A stretch of 64,000 nucleotides of DNA, taken from Chlorops oryzae (Eukaryota > Arthropoda > Insecta > Diptera > Chloropidae). The DNA lies in contig CM035809.1 in NCBI GenBank assembly GCA_020466095.1, forward strand, positions 20,004,430-20,068,429. Reading direction: 5' to 3'. This document shows positions 49,801 to 58,045 of this stretch, in pieces. The stretch's first letter is position 1, and each line of letters starts with the position of its first letter. A program made the position numbers and the translations under genes. The notes under the pieces were generated by a model. It was not told the origin of the DNA and did no database searches. It saw only the letters and a program-made list of their open reading frames with translations.

Positions 49801-52800
49801 TAAATTGATTTTGAAATCTGCTCTTCTCATTTCTATGTAATTTTTAATTAGCATTTATACGATAGCAATTGCTGCGGTCTTTACAAGCATGTATGCATTA
49901 AAAATAAATATTTCAAAAATATAAATAAATTATCGTTTTTCGCTGCATAGCCATAACATTTCATTTGCTTAATTAGGAAATACTTAATATTTAAAAAGGA
50001 ACAAAATTTATTTCGCCCTTGCGTGCCAAAAAAAAAAAAAAAAAAAAACGTGTGCGGCACGCCGCTTGCTTCTGGGCATGATGCGGCACTGCAATTCGGT
50101 GTGTTTGTGGAAAATCACAACGATTTAGACTTTTCACTATTCAAATTAAACTTAATTTATTGATGACAGTGAAAGAGAAAAATGCATTTTGTCTCTTTTG
50201 TCCGTGTGACGCCATCGGCAAAGTCCGCTGTCAGTGCCATCGATTTACGCTTTTGTGTTTTATTCTAACGGAAACTTTCATTCGTTCAATTGTTTTTTGT
50301 TTAAACAAAAGAAAGAAAGAAAAAAAATTAATTTTTTTTTAAATACTTATTTTAAAATTTATGGAAAATAGGGGAAAGCACGTCAAATATAGTATGCAAG
50401 TTTTTTTTTTTGTTGAGATTGTGTTCGGCAACATGTTGCTGTGATGCAGTGTTCAAAGTTACACGAAAAATGTTCTTAGAATTTAAATCGATTAACTTGA
50501 ATAAATAGGTTGTTTTCTGGTTGTAAAATATTTACTCAAATCATTTCAGTTCAGCTTCCTTAATGGAAAAGTTCAATAGAACATGTTGCGCTGTGATATC
50601 ACGAAAGTGTCGGTCAAGTTGGTTGTGAGTGTGTACCCTATAAAAGAGTTTAATTCTAGAAATTCTTTTCTAAACTCAAAGGCTAGAATTCCCACATCGA
50701 AATTCTTCTTTGAGTAAAGATTATCAATGTTACAATTAGAACTCTATGTTAGGATTCGATCAACATATTAAACGCACTCAACTATTCTTTGATTAAAGAA
50801 TAATTCTTATTAAGAAAGAAACATTTAAACAAAAAGCAAATAAAGCTGTCAACGTCATCGGATCGAGCATTTTCTTCAAATAATTCGCGTCTGCCTCGAA
50901 TTAATTAATAGAATGCTATCAAGCAAACAAAATCGTTGACGGGGTGACCACCGCATTGTGCTGCAAGAGAATAAATTTCCGATAAAACAAAAAAAAAAAA
51001 TAAAATAAAATAAAATAAAAAATTCAAAGAAAAAGAGAAACAATCCAATTCAATTCTTTTATGTTTTGTTGTTGTTTGTTTTTATTTTAAACGACGAACG
51101 AACATTTGCAACGGCATCAATCAACAAAGAGACAAGTGAAAAACCGATTCATCTCTTCGCGTCCGGCAACCGAAAATTTTTCATCGTTTCTCTGTATAGC
51201 GCGCGTAGTGATGTCGACGCAACTCGATTGCAAATTTTCTCGCAGTTAGTGTCGGGGCGAAAAAAGAAATTTAAACAAAAAAAAAAAAAACCAGTTCGCG
51301 TTCAAATTTCGTTGGTTTGACATTGTCAAGTCCATCATTGAAATTTGCTTTTCCGTATGTTACAACTTCATTTCTACTCGAATCATGCCGGTCATTTGGT
51401 ACTCGGTGGCGGCTCGAGGTCCACCGACGTTTGGTGGGCCTACGATATATATCCGATCGATAGTATAAAAGAATTCGAACAAGTCTCCGAGCGATGGAAG
51501 AAATGCTTAGCCGAAATATTGAAGAAAGGTGTGGAAGATTTAATGAGACATATTTGTGGATATATTTTTGATTATAATTCCATTTAAAAAAAAAAGCAAC
51601 TCTGTATTAAGTAAGATCGTTTGAAATTACTCGCAGAGTTGCATTTTGATTAAATTTTTTTTTAAATAATTCTGTAATTTCTTTGCGACCCTCTTACAGA
51701 GGAAGATGATTCTCAGATATTTGTGAAATTCTTCCGATTCCACAAATGTTACGATCTTATACCAACCTCCGCAAAATTGGTCGTTTTCGATACGCAACTC
51801 CTTGTTAAGAAGGCGTTCTATGCGCTGGTCTATAATGGAGTGCGTGCAGCACCATTGTGGGACTCACAGAAGCAACAATTCGTGGGCATGCTGACCATAA
51901 CGGATTTTATTAAAATCCTACAAATGTATTATAAATCACCAAATGCATCGATGGAACAACTGGAGGAGCATAAATTGGACACATGGCGCAGTAAGTTGAT
52001 CATTGTAGATTTTCAATAAATAAATATTAATCTTTCTTCTTCACTCACCCATTAGGTGTACTGCACAATCAAGTAATGCCATTGGTCTCCATTGATCCCG
52101 ATGCCTCATTGTTTGATGCCATAAAAATTCTCATACACAATCGTATACATCGATTGCCGGTCATTGATCCGTTTACCGGAAATGTTTTGTATATATTGAC
52201 CCATAAACGGATATTGAGGTTCCTGTTTCTATATGTAAGTTTGCCATGTTAAAACACTCCTCAGATTCTGTACTAATATCATTTTTTTTTTATAGATTAA
52301 TGAATTACCAAAGCCCTCGTATATGCAGAAAAAATTGCGTGATCTAAAAATTGGCACCTACGATAATATCGAGACCGCCGACGAGCATACGAGCATAATA
52401 ACAGCCTTAAAGAAATTCGTTGAACGACGAGTATCCGCATTGCCGTTAGTCGATGCCGAAGGGCGTTTAGTCGATATTTATGCAAAGTTTGATGTGATAG
52501 TAAGTTTTCAAATAACGGTTAAAGTGAAGCCTAAAATACGAGGAGATTTTCATAAGAGACTGAGCTATATTGAAAGTGTATCCTAGTATGATAGGTTTCA
52601 TTGTCTCTTTGAAGCATATTTGTTTACAGTGAAACCGATTTCCTTTGTCGGATAAATAATTTGCACCACAAATTTTCTTTATCCGCCCATGCGGATAAAA
52701 TTTTTGAGAGAAATAATGTGTGTATTTGTTTACTGTAAAACCGATTTTCTTTGTCGGATAAATAATTTGCACCACAATTTTGCTTTATCCGCCCATGCGG

Positions 52801-54221
52801 ATAAAAATTTTGAGAGAAATAATGTGTGTATTTGTTTACTGTGAAACCGATTTTCTTTGTCGGATAAATAATTTGCACCACAAATTTGCTTTATCCGACC
52901 ATGCGGATAATAATTTTGAGAGAAATAATGTTGTATTTGCTTACTGTGAAACCGATTTTCTTTGTCGGATAAATAATTTTCAACACACAATTTGCTTTAT
53001 CCGACCATGCGGATAATAATTTTGAGAGAAATAATGTGTGTATTTGTTTACCGTGAAACCGATTTTTTTGTCGGATAAATAATTTGCAACACAAATTTGA
53101 TTTATCCGAACATGCGGATAATAATATTGAGAGAAATAACTGTGCTTCAAGGTTGAGAAATTTCTTTCCCATTTGTATGAAAGGTCTTCTCAGCTCCTTC
53201 AATTTTATCCCCTTCCCATTAATGAACCACTAATTTTATCCACACTCTCTCTCTTCAATTGCAGAATTTAGCCGCTGAGAAAACCTACAACGATTTGGAT
53301 GTTTCGCTACGAAAGGCGAACGAACATCGCAACGAATGGTTTGAAGGCGTACAAAAGTGCAATCTTGACGAGAGCCTCTACACGGTCATGGAGCGTATCG
53401 TGCGCGCCGAAGTGCATCGATTGGTGGTCGTCAATGAGGAGCAGAAAGTGATCGGTATTATCTCATTATCCGATATATTACTCTATTTGGTATTACGGCC
53501 AAGCGGTGAGGGCATTGGTGGAATGGAGAATTCATTACGTGCCAGCGATCCGATTCTACAGAAACGATTTTCCGACGAAGACGATCGTACACCATCGGCA
53601 TCGGGTTCGGGCAGTCGAAGTCTAATCGAAGATATACCCGAAGAGGAACCATTACAATTAACAGCAACAACAACTTTAACGTCAACGTCAACGACGACGA
53701 CAACAACAGACACCATAGAAGAGTCAAAGGAAGAGGATAAAACAACAGCAACAATCAGTGAGGATAAGACGAATAATAACAATAAAAATAGTAATAACAA
53801 CAACAACAACAGTGATGGAAAAGAAATTGTTGTGGGTGAGGGTGTTGATGAGGATAAAGCGTTTGGTGATACGACAGCTACCAATGTCTCATTGGCGGTG
53901 GAAGCACAAGAAGATGAAGCCGCCAATAATGGCATTGACAGCAGCAACAAGGCTGATGAGAATAATGTGAATGGGTCGACGAAGGACGACGATGGGGACG
54001 ATGATGAGGATGTTAGTAGCGGAAATTCTGATGACTTAAAGCGTAAGCAGCAGCAGCAGCAAAAGCGTACAGTTTCCACGACGTCCGACGACGAAGATGA
54101 CGACCATAACGGACTAGAGAGTGCCGTATCGGCAGCTTCGGCTTTGGGACAAACCTCAAGCGCAAACAGCAATCGCATGCATGCGGCGGCGGCCCGCGAA
54201 GTTGCGCTCGTTAGTGAGTAG
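27639..54221 (+). CDS. SNF4Agamma: AMP-activated protein kinase gamma subunit (whole gene span, several isoforms)
   Basis: Regulatory gamma subunit of the AMPK heterotrimer, which binds AMP, ADP and ATP through paired CBS domains and sets kinase activity to energy state. Exons: 27639-27879, 27959-28161, 28241-28902, 29141-29271, alternative 32876-33540, 38819-38867, alternative 51357-51528, 51700-51990, 52056-52234, 52296-52499, 53265-54221. All junctions have GT/AG and matching phases. Three starts predict about 971 residues (from 27639, after allowing for one indel), about 781 (from 32876, one indel) and 600 (from 51357, no indel needed). The four CBS motifs lie in the shared exons; the N-terminal extensions are Ser-rich and His-rich. 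A FKBP6-like gene sits antisense in the last large intron. Introns are loaded with transposon relics. Confidence 0.95.
27959..28161 (+). CDS. SNF4Agamma: SNF4Agamma exon 2
   Basis: Acceptor TTCGCAG at 27958. Continues as [18 protein letters not shown], later [20 protein letters not shown]. Donor GCC/GTAAGT at 28161. Low-complexity N-terminal extension without a known domain. The intron on either side is under 100 bases. Confidence 0.88.
28241..28902 (+). CDS. SNF4Agamma: SNF4Agamma exon 3, His-rich, with a +1 frameshift
   Basis: Acceptor TATTCACAG; starts [14 protein letters not shown]. Encodes [14 protein letters not shown], then a His-rich tract ([14 protein letters not shown]). Near 28630-28645 the frame closes at TAG, but the adjacent frame continues at once with [15 protein letters not shown] and [16 protein letters not shown] to ...RIYDNIVKE and donor GTGAGC at 28903. 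Composition and His repeats continue across the break, so one extra base (or two missing) is the simplest explanation; an assembly indel in repetitive CAT sequence is likely. If real, the long isoform stops here. Confidence 0.85.
29141..29271 (+). CDS. SNF4Agamma: SNF4Agamma exon 4
   Basis: Acceptor TTTTCATAG at 29140; [19 protein letters not shown], ending ILFRDSRG, donor GGG/GTAAGTGAG. Basic RRAS repeats look like kinase phosphorylation sites (inference). Ends in phase 0, as does the alternative exon at 32876-33540, so both can join the exon at 38819. Confidence 0.88.
29272..31110. other. SNF4Agamma intron, left part
   Basis: Contains the TTAA-flanked MITE at 29572-29732 and a sequence at 30640-30680 with several CTATCGATA-type words. 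Nothing coding recognised. Confidence 0.5.
29572..29732. mobile_element. piggyBac-like MITE with TTAA duplication
   Basis: 161 bp between TTAA sites (29568-29571, 29733-29736), ends CCCTCTAA and TTAGAGGG. Internal GGTAATTTGTTCGAAAAAA recurs inverted near 45045-45070 beside TTAACCCTCC, a partial copy of the same family. Confidence 0.8.
31111..31216. repeat. dispersed repeat shared with 58261-58362
   Basis: GCATGACGCCTATAATTCTC, then TAAAATGGGACAC, AATTTCTGAAGA and ATGAAGCAAGAAC in the same order as at 58261. A short open frame through it is therefore not evidence of a gene. Confidence 0.75.
31271..31650. repeat. 16 bp tandem array rich in ATCGAT
   Basis: About 23 consecutive units of close to 16 bp of the type TTTCAATGATCGGCAG or TTTCAATAATCGATAT. 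Two unit types alternate in the middle. Many units carry ATCGATA, which contains CGATA, the core bound by the fly factors BEAF-32 and DREF. Lies in the intron between two alternative first exons. Confidence 0.85.
31651..32875. other. SNF4Agamma intron; putative second promoter region upstream of 32876
   Basis: No coding exon recognised. 32660-32875 would contain the promoter and leader of the isoform that starts at 32876; GATCGTTCGATCGCGTTG at 32732-32749 is a conspicuous palindrome-rich spot. The start site is unknown. Confidence 0.3.
32876..33540 (+). CDS. SNF4Agamma: SNF4Agamma alternative first exon, with a -1 frameshift
   Basis: ATG in context [27 protein letters not shown], then [14 protein letters not shown]. 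In the GGT repeat near 33067-33083 the frame runs out (stop at 33122), while the next frame, if one base were missing, continues with [20 protein letters not shown], ...[16 protein letters not shown], a Ser-rich run and [16 protein letters not shown] up to donor GGA/GTGAGT at 33540. The run to the donor and its phase 0 end argue that the exon is real and the break is an indel in simple sequence. Confidence 0.85.
33541..34269. other. intron, no feature supported
   Basis: Only a GA-rich tract (about 33800-33865). Confidence 0.5.
34270..34560. mobile_element. CCGGAT-rich palindromic element
   Basis: Packed with CCGGATA/TATCCGG words. Core hairpin 34372-34461 has 27-base arms with one mismatch (outer AAAATATGGATT, inner GGTCTATCCGG). 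Outer parts CACTATCCGG... and ...CGGATACACTATCCGTTGCAA are also inverted. Probably a non-autonomous DNA transposon; its exact ends are unclear. Confidence 0.55.
34728..34817. repeat. (AG)n microsatellite
   Basis: About 90 bases of AG repeats with a few interruptions in the first third. Confidence 0.95.
34828..34984. mobile_element. decayed pogo-like MITE
   Basis: 157 bp, TA on both sides. Ends CATTCGAAAATCTCTATAA and TTATAGAGAGTTTCGACTG pair with three mismatches over 24 positions. A solo right end of this type lies at about 9018-9042. Confidence 0.65.
35050..35320. mobile_element. MITE with GGGATCCCACTATC ends
   Basis: 271 bp, ends GGGATCCCACTATCTGCGC and GCGAAGATAGTGAGATCCC (two mismatches in 21). 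No clear target duplication. Non-coding. Confidence 0.6.
35321..36702. other. intron, no feature supported
   Basis: AT-rich, no coding exon or clean repeat recognised. Confidence 0.5.
36703..37913 (+). mobile_element. mini-me/DINE-1-like (Helitron-related) element
   Basis: Begins TTTTTATACCCAGCGTAAGC, contains GATCAGGATCAAAAACTGAA followed by a (GTCY)n microsatellite at 36831-36909, and ends ACGCTGGGTAT...TTCTTACTTGTTT. ATACCCAGCGT at the start and ACGCTGGGTAT near the end are inverted. These features, a TA-rich core, (GTCY)n and a CTTGTTT end, match dipteran mini-me/DINE-1 elements, usually viewed as non-autonomous Helitron relatives. It carries an array of 127 bp units. Confidence 0.8.
37165..37825. 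repeat. 127 bp tandem repeat inside the DINE-like element
   Basis: CGCCCACTGCCACGCCCAC recurs at 37295, 37422, 37549 and 37676, and as CACCCACTGCCACG at 37803, an exact 127-base period. A diverged unit precedes them (from about 37165). Each unit has AGTAAAAGGCGTAGAAGCT and CGCAACATAGGTTCACCA. Long minus-strand frames through the array repeat with the units and are not genes. Confidence 0.92.
37914..38818. other. intron, no feature supported
   Basis: Ends in a polypyrimidine tract and CATTCCAG acceptor at 38818. Confidence 0.5.
38819..38867 (+). CDS. SNF4Agamma: SNF4Agamma exon 5 (short shared exon)
   Basis: 49 bases, [16 protein letters not shown] plus one base, between acceptor TTCCAG and donor G/GTAAGT. 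Joins in phase 0 to either 29271 or 33540 and passes phase 1 to 51700. Links the variable N-terminal regions to the CBS body; the isoform starting at 51357 would skip it. Confidence 0.88.
38868..44114. other. large intron, no supported gene
   Basis: 5 kb of AT-rich sequence. Short frames on both strands (for example 40130-40379 and 42190-42524) overlap each other and match nothing. T-rich and A-rich tracts at 41675-41715, 43090-43100 and 43700-43740. Confidence 0.5.
44115..44476. mobile_element. hAT-type MITE, family 1 copy B
   Basis: 362 bp with the same 15 bp inverted ends as 3084-3559 (CAGTGATGCCAGATT) and a clean 8 bp duplication GTTGGCAG (44107-44114, 44477-44484). It lacks about 110 bases present in copy A between CTTAAAATTG and AGTAGTAAAT. 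The two copies prove the element boundaries. Confidence 0.93.
44531..44648. repeat. perfect 47 bp inverted repeat with 24 bp loop
   Basis: Arms 44531-44577 and 44602-44648 are exact complements, starting TCGGGCATGTGACAGAAATC. A-A-T stands outside both arms. Either a very young MITE or a hairpin-forming element. A trans-acting transposon is the likeliest origin; no such element was seen. Confidence 0.9.
44649..45961. other. intron, no supported gene
   Basis: A partial TTAACCCTCC MITE relic is at about 45024-45085. Nothing else recognised. Confidence 0.5.
45962..47375 (-). CDS. shu: FKBP-TPR protein, FKBP6/shutdown-like
   Basis: Family role: FKBP6/Shutdown binds Hsp90 and helps load piRNAs into PIWI proteins in the germline cytoplasm. 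Exon 1 47375-47326 ([16 protein letters not shown]), exon 2 47226-46356, exon 3 from 46295. An FKBP-like domain ([18 protein letters not shown], then [19 protein letters not shown]) is followed by TPRs ([58 protein letters not shown]). The end, EINKEI-like helix then [13 protein letters not shown], resembles FKBP6. One base seems missing near 46655, between FKBP and TPR parts. In frame the stop is at 46132; another frame stays open to 45962 ([18 protein letters not shown]), so a second indel is possible. It lies antisense in an SNF4Agamma intron. Confidence 0.85.
47376..49034. other. upstream of the FKBP6-like gene; no further gene supported
   Basis: Probably holds the minus-strand promoter. 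Includes an AT microsatellite (48431-48496, AATA/TATA type) and the small MITE at 47847-47974. Confidence 0.45.
47847..47974. mobile_element. MITE with TGCCACACGTAGATCG ends
   Basis: About 128 bp. Ends ATGCCTGCCACACGTAGATC and GATCTACGTGTGGCAAGCAT pair with one mismatch, followed by further pairing (AAATTG). Target duplication not resolved. A short open frame across it is incidental. Confidence 0.7.
49043..49637. mobile_element. hAT-like MITE rich in TATCGATAC words
   Basis: 595 bp, ends TAGTGTTGAAAC and GTTTCAACACTA. Flanks GTGACCAA (49035-49042) and GTGACCTA (49638-49645) match at seven of eight bases, fitting a hAT duplication. Sub-terminal regions repeat AAGTATCGATACC-type words. It seems to contain a second, shorter insertion (about 49334-49487, CAGTGCTGCC... 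with AAATCCCTTT and CCCCCTCAT). Confidence 0.7.
49646..51356. other. intron and probable third promoter/leader of SNF4Agamma
   Basis: No coding exon recognised. Poly(A) at 50029-50047. 51060-51356, with CGCGTCCGGCAACCG and TCGCAGTTAGTGTCGG, is GC-richer and may be the leader of the isoform starting at 51357. Confidence 0.35.
51357..51528 (+). CDS. SNF4Agamma: SNF4Agamma alternative first exon (short isoform)
   Basis: ATG at 51357 gives [18 protein letters not shown], then [20 protein letters not shown] and [16 protein letters not shown]. Splicing at AAAG/GTGTGG (51528) gives phase 1, as required by the exon at 51700, and the resulting 600-residue frame is fully open to 54221. The donor is not strong. 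Without splicing the frame stops at 51587. Start and donor are inferred. Confidence 0.75.
51700..51990 (+). CDS. SNF4Agamma: SNF4Agamma exon, CBS motif 1
   Basis: Acceptor [29 protein letters not shown] begins the conserved body. CBS1 includes [30 protein letters not shown] and [16 protein letters not shown], with the Asp of TITDF in the nucleotide-contacting position. Ends KLDTWR plus A, donor GTAAGT. Confidence 0.97.
52056..52234 (+). CDS. SNF4Agamma: SNF4Agamma exon, CBS motif 2
   Basis: Acceptor [29 protein letters not shown], then [18 protein letters not shown] and [18 protein letters not shown]. The HRLPVID Arg and the HKR Lys/Arg are the expected AMP-phosphate ligands of the family. 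Donor TAT/GTAAGT. Confidence 0.97.
52296..52499 (+). CDS. SNF4Agamma: SNF4Agamma exon, CBS motif 3
   Basis: [20 protein letters not shown], then [19 protein letters not shown] and [21 protein letters not shown]. 68 codons, phase 0 at both ends. Donor ATA/GTAAGT. The next intron holds a 106 bp tandem array. Confidence 0.97.
52615..53145. repeat. 106 bp tandem array in the SNF4Agamma intron
   Basis: Five units with AACCGATTT at 52633, 52739, 52845, 52950 and 53057 (period 105-107). Each has TTTGTCGGATAAATAATTTG, then TTTATCCG and CATGCGGATAA, so TTATCCG/CGGATAA can pair within and between units. The last unit is the most diverged. Open frames on both strands follow the repeat. Confidence 0.93.
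53265..54221 (+). CDS. SNF4Agamma: SNF4Agamma last exon, CBS motif 4 and acidic tail
   Basis: Acceptor [30 protein letters not shown] completes CBS3; CBS4 has [20 protein letters not shown] and [20 protein letters not shown] with the SLSD Asp and HRL Arg typical of the nucleotide site. From about 53580 the tail is low-complexity: [13 protein letters not shown], a Thr run, an Asn-rich run, Asp/Glu-rich sequence, [17 protein letters not shown]. Stop TAG at 54219-54221. The tail is of insect type and absent from mammalian gamma1. Confidence 0.97.
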   Translation, partial: NLAAEKTYNDLDVSLRKANEHRNEWFEGVQKCNLDESLYTVMERIVRAEVHRLVVVNEEQKVIGIISLSDILLYLVLRPSGEGIGGMENSLRASDPILQKRFSDEDDRTPSASGSGSRSLIEDIPEEEPLQLTATTTLTSTSTTTTTTDTIEESKEEDKTTATISEDKTNNNNKNSNNNNNNSDGKEIVVGEGVDEDKAFGDTTATNVSLAVEAQEDEAANNGIDSSNKADENNVNGSTKDDDGDDDEDVSSGNSDDLKRKQQQQQKRTVSTTSDDEDDDHNGLESAVSAASALGQTSSANSNRMHAAAAREVALVSE

Positions 54222-55851
54222 AGGAGGCCAAAGTATGAGCGTCCGACGAGGGAATGTTCATTTTATAATTTTTTTTTTTTTTTTGATTTTGTAATGCGCG
54301 GACGTCTAAATGTAATGTTAACGTTTTATTATTATTATTTTATTTTTTTTTGTTTATAGAAAAGGAAAAGTTTATGAATTTTCATTTAGTTTTTCGCCGC
54401 TTAAGTCTTAAAGTCAGTCGGTGTAGTTAATCGTTATATCGGCTTATTACTCCGAAACGGCTATGCAGTGAGTCAGTCAGTCAGCTAAGCGTTTTGGAGT
54501 TCTTCGCGTAGCTTTCTAGAAAACCTAACCTCAAAAAATTAATTCGTATATTATACTACATTATTATATCTACAATATTTTATAAAACAAGACATAAATA
54601 CAAAATTTGAAAACAAAAAAAAAGGATTCGTTAGAGAAATGTAATTAATTTTAATTTCAACAAATTTTCTTAAATTTAAGTAGAAATTTTTGATTTTCAG
54701 CAAAGAAAAAAGAAAGAAAAAAAACACCAACATACAAAAGCTTTCAGCTTAATCCGCTTTTCATATATAGGTACACATAGTCTTAAAATCGGTAGAATAT
54801 TTACAACATATATACACAAAAGGTACACTATTTTCATATATACTAATACATAAAGAAAAGAAGAAAAAAAAGTTGAAACAGAAATGAAACCAAAATTAAT
54901 TCTAAGCAACACAAAAAAATAAAAGGCAAAGAAGTAACTAAGGAAAAAGGAAAATCTGTTAACCTGCTCGTAGAGACACGCCTCATAATTGATTAAATTT
55001 TAAAAATATATTTTTAATAAAATAAAATAATAAAATAATGATAAATAAATAATTCAACGGCTTCATGAAAATAATTGTTGAAATTTTTTCTATTACGATT
55101 TAAACTGTTACAAACTGTATTAAAAGGAAAAAGCTTTCGATTTTTTGATTCCAAACGTTAAATATCTACCAAAACACTGCATTGCTTGAGGGACAAAGAA
55201 TAAAGAAAACAAGCAGGAAAATATTAAATGAATAAAATAAAAATTGAAATAAATATAAAAATAATAACAAAGCAAACTAATTTAAAACAATGAAAAGTAT
55301 AAAATGGCAGGAATGCAAATTTTTTTTATAAATTATTTTCTTATAGTAATTATATTTAATGTATAAATCTATTATATATACATATAAATACATATATACA
55401 TTAAATTTAAAATGATATTTAACTGATTAAAGCATAATTGTGTAAGGCTATCTGAAACTTTATATTAAAAAGGAAACAGAGAAAAAAAATCAACAAAAGA
55501 TTAATAATAAATAATTAAAAATTTATTTTATTCACAAAAAACAAATATTTTCAATGTATTTTTTTCCTAGTGCTAATGTTAGATGCAACATATTGCAAAA
55601 GGAGCGAAAGTCTATGGCCCACGACACCTTATAAGGTATGACACTGGAGTGATCACATCTACACCACCGCCGTTAACTGGCTCTCCAATGATCCTTTTTC
55701 AATATATGTACGAAGCCTTTAACTGAGATTTGAATGACCAAAACTTTGTCATTGCCCTTCGTACACCAACACATTACCCTTGAGAAGTAGTTAAGTTTGA
55801 TTGACGGTTGATTTTGCGATTGTGTGCAATAAGAAGAGTGAAAAATTCGTA
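54222..55851 (+). other. SNF4Agamma 3' UTR and downstream sequence
   Basis: AT-rich without coding sequence. Repeated AATAAA signals near 55015-55050 and 55195-55265 are candidate poly(A) sites; which is used cannot be told. CAGTCAGTCAG-type repeat at 54473-54485. Confidence 0.5.
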
Positions 55852-56081
55852 CAGCCCGATTCTGAATATTTCCGGGGAACGAATTCCCGGGGAGATAACT
55901 TTTCTCGAGATTAAACTTCTTCTTTTTTAAATACTTGGGGACAGAAATTTGATGGGTAATGGATATTTGACCCATACCCATAATTTTCCTTATCATATCT
56001 ATTTCAAAAAGGAGAATTTTACTCTCGAGAAAAGTAAATTCCCCGGGAATTCGTTCCCCGGGAATATTCAGAATTGGCCTG
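55852..56081. mobile_element. MITE with CAGCCCGATTCTGAATATT ends
   Basis: 230 bp, inverted ends extend about 40 bp through CGGGGAACGAATTC and CCCGGG. Flanked by GTA on both sides (55849-55851, 56082-56084). A three-base duplication suggests PIF/Harbinger or CACTA type, not proven. Copy interrupted by an insertion at 57282-58243. Confidence 0.8.
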
Positions 56082-56084
56082 GTA

Positions 56085-57281
56085 GTAAATTTTCCTCACG
56101 CTCAGTTGCTTTTAGGATTTTTGGGGCTTTTTTAGATACTGCTGCTTCTACTGCCTCTGCTGTTGAGCCAATAAATGAAATTATTGTTCCATTAATGTAT
56201 TCAAAATATATCTCTCACCACTGCACAGTGGTTTTGAGGAATAAAATAGAAGGAGTTGTTGTAGAGCAATAAGTTTTCGGACATGTATTTCTCTTGGTAA
56301 TATTAATAAAAAATAAAAGTTTCATCACAATCGGCCACACCCACCACCCACCTCCCATACACCCCAAAAAGTTTATTTCATATAAAACTTTATTTTTTGT
56401 CGGAACTCCTTAAAATTTTGCCCAAACCTAAAAAATAACACAATAAACCCACCCTGAGAATTTCATCAAAATCGGCCACGCCCACCATGTTTTTTCATCA
56501 ATCCAATTTTTGAAAATAGGATTTCAGCTTCTACGAAATAAATGAAAATTTAGCACATTTTAGCGGACTTGAACGGACGCGAGAAATATTACATTCATAT
56601 AAAAGCACTCAAAATACCCTTTCACAAAATATATATATGTCATGGAACCCCTTGGAACCTCGCGAAATCATTCCAATTCCACTGAACACAAAAATTATCA
56701 ACAAATTTGCAATACCACAACTATTTGCACAAACTAAAACAATATTTCAAATCTTCATACCTTCATTGATATTTTCCATAGTAAATACGAACTTCTTTTA
56801 CGTTTGTTCTCTTTTTACGGCTTTTTAAACTTGAAGTATTCTTTCACTACATCGAACTTCAACAGAGAATTCAAAACAATGACTTTGTCAGCTGTTCGCC
56901 TAAAACCTGGTTTCCACCGTGCAACTTTTTATTCAATTTGAACCTAATGGAACTTTTGGTAATCAAATGGCATTTTCGGTTTTGCGAAATGAAAAGGTTG
57001 AAATTTTGATTCAAATTCCTCAAAAACTGGATTTGAAACCACTGTGCACTGAACACTAAATATCACATAATCCATTGGAACATTTACACAAATGGCTTAA
57101 GTTCAAAGAATCGAATCCTTGAGTTGAAAAAAGTTCACACGAGAGAAGCGTATTTTAAAAATTGAATAGTCGATAGTCGGAACCATCGATAGTATCGATA
57201 GCACGTGGAATATACAAGGAGGCCTTTCTTACTTTATTTCTCTCTTAATTTTCAGGAATATATCCATACTTGTTAACCGTA
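56085..57281. other. intergenic, no supported gene
   Basis: 56320-56490 contains ATCGGCCACGCCCACC-type words like those in DINE-like elements. 57165-57205 has ATCGATAGTATCGATAG. Nothing coding recognised. Confidence 0.45.
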
Positions 57282-57568
57282 CAACCCGACTCTGAATATT
57301 TCGGGGAACGAATTCTTTTACTTTTTTTCTCACATAAATTCCCATTTTTTAAATAGATAGGGTAAGGAAAATTATGGTTTTGGGTCAATTACCCATTCCC
57401 TATTGTCCGTTTTTGCCGCCGTCGCTACGCAACTAATTCGCTGCCAGCGGCGAAAAAACGGGAAAAAGAGGGCAGCACTTCAAGCCCAGCTGCTCGCACT
57501 TTTTCCCGCAGGGCTTGATTGGCAACACCAGTCAACTTGATTTTAATCATATAGAACATTTTACTATA

Positions 57569-57799
57569 GTTCCAACCATATATTACTATATATGTCACTC
57601 TCATAGATTTTGGGCGGGACATTTCGCGCCAGTTAGAAAGAGATGTTACTCGGCAGGCAAAAAAAGAACGAGAGAGAAATACTTTTGGTGAGTACCTAAG
57701 TGAAAAATTCTCATTTTGGTGGGTACCCAAGACCGTGTTGAAAAGAGCCAAAATAGAAACGGCTCCTGAGTGACATATATAGTTATATATGGTTCCAAC
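57569..57799. mobile_element. nested MITE with GTTCCAACCATATA ends
   Basis: 231 bp inside the insertion, with near-perfect inverted arms of about 32 bp (outer part GTTCCAACCATATAT; one mismatch seen). Contains GGGCGGGACATTTCGCGCC and two copies of GTGAGTACC/GTGGGTACC. A minus-strand frame across it is not a recognised protein. Confidence 0.75.
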
Positions 57800-57902
57800 A
57801 GTCAAGTGAGTAACGCGTGTCCTTTTTTTGGTCTGAGTTCTTCCGCGAACGTAAAGTTTCCGAACTAAACAAAATAAAGGCCTGTCGGTTTTTGTTTTTT
57901 AG

Positions 57903-58045
57903 ATAACGTGATTCGGGTCGAACCGCGAGTGTCGCGTCGAATTTACTGTCCACCATCATCAGCCGCTGCTTCAAGCAACACCAACAGAAGTCCCAGCTCG
58001 AGTGTCTGCAGCCACAGCGACGTCAACACCATCGGTAGTCCAAGT
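57903..58045 (+). other. exon-like island of unknown origin
   Basis: A strong polypyrimidine tract and acceptor GTTTTTTAG (57902) precede an open frame read from 57905: NVIRVEPRVSRRIYCPPSSA, then a Ser-rich stretch ending HSDVNTIGSPSV. A possible donor AGT/GTACGT follows at 58045. Composition looks protein-coding, but there is no matching neighbour exon and I do not recognise the protein. It sits in the TG...CA insertion, so it may be a captured exon, or the R-U5 part of a solo LTR that looks coding by chance. Confidence 0.35.

Noticed and set aside
52467..53202. Overlapping minus-strand frames repeating [13 protein letters not shown] words
   Set aside because: Produced by the 106 bp intron array.
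53483..54178. A 231-codon minus-strand frame rich in Leu, Ser and Val
   Set aside because: Antisense shadow of the low-complexity tail of SNF4Agamma.
57425..57805. A 126-codon minus-strand frame
   Set aside because: Covers a nested MITE and its flank; no recognisable domain.
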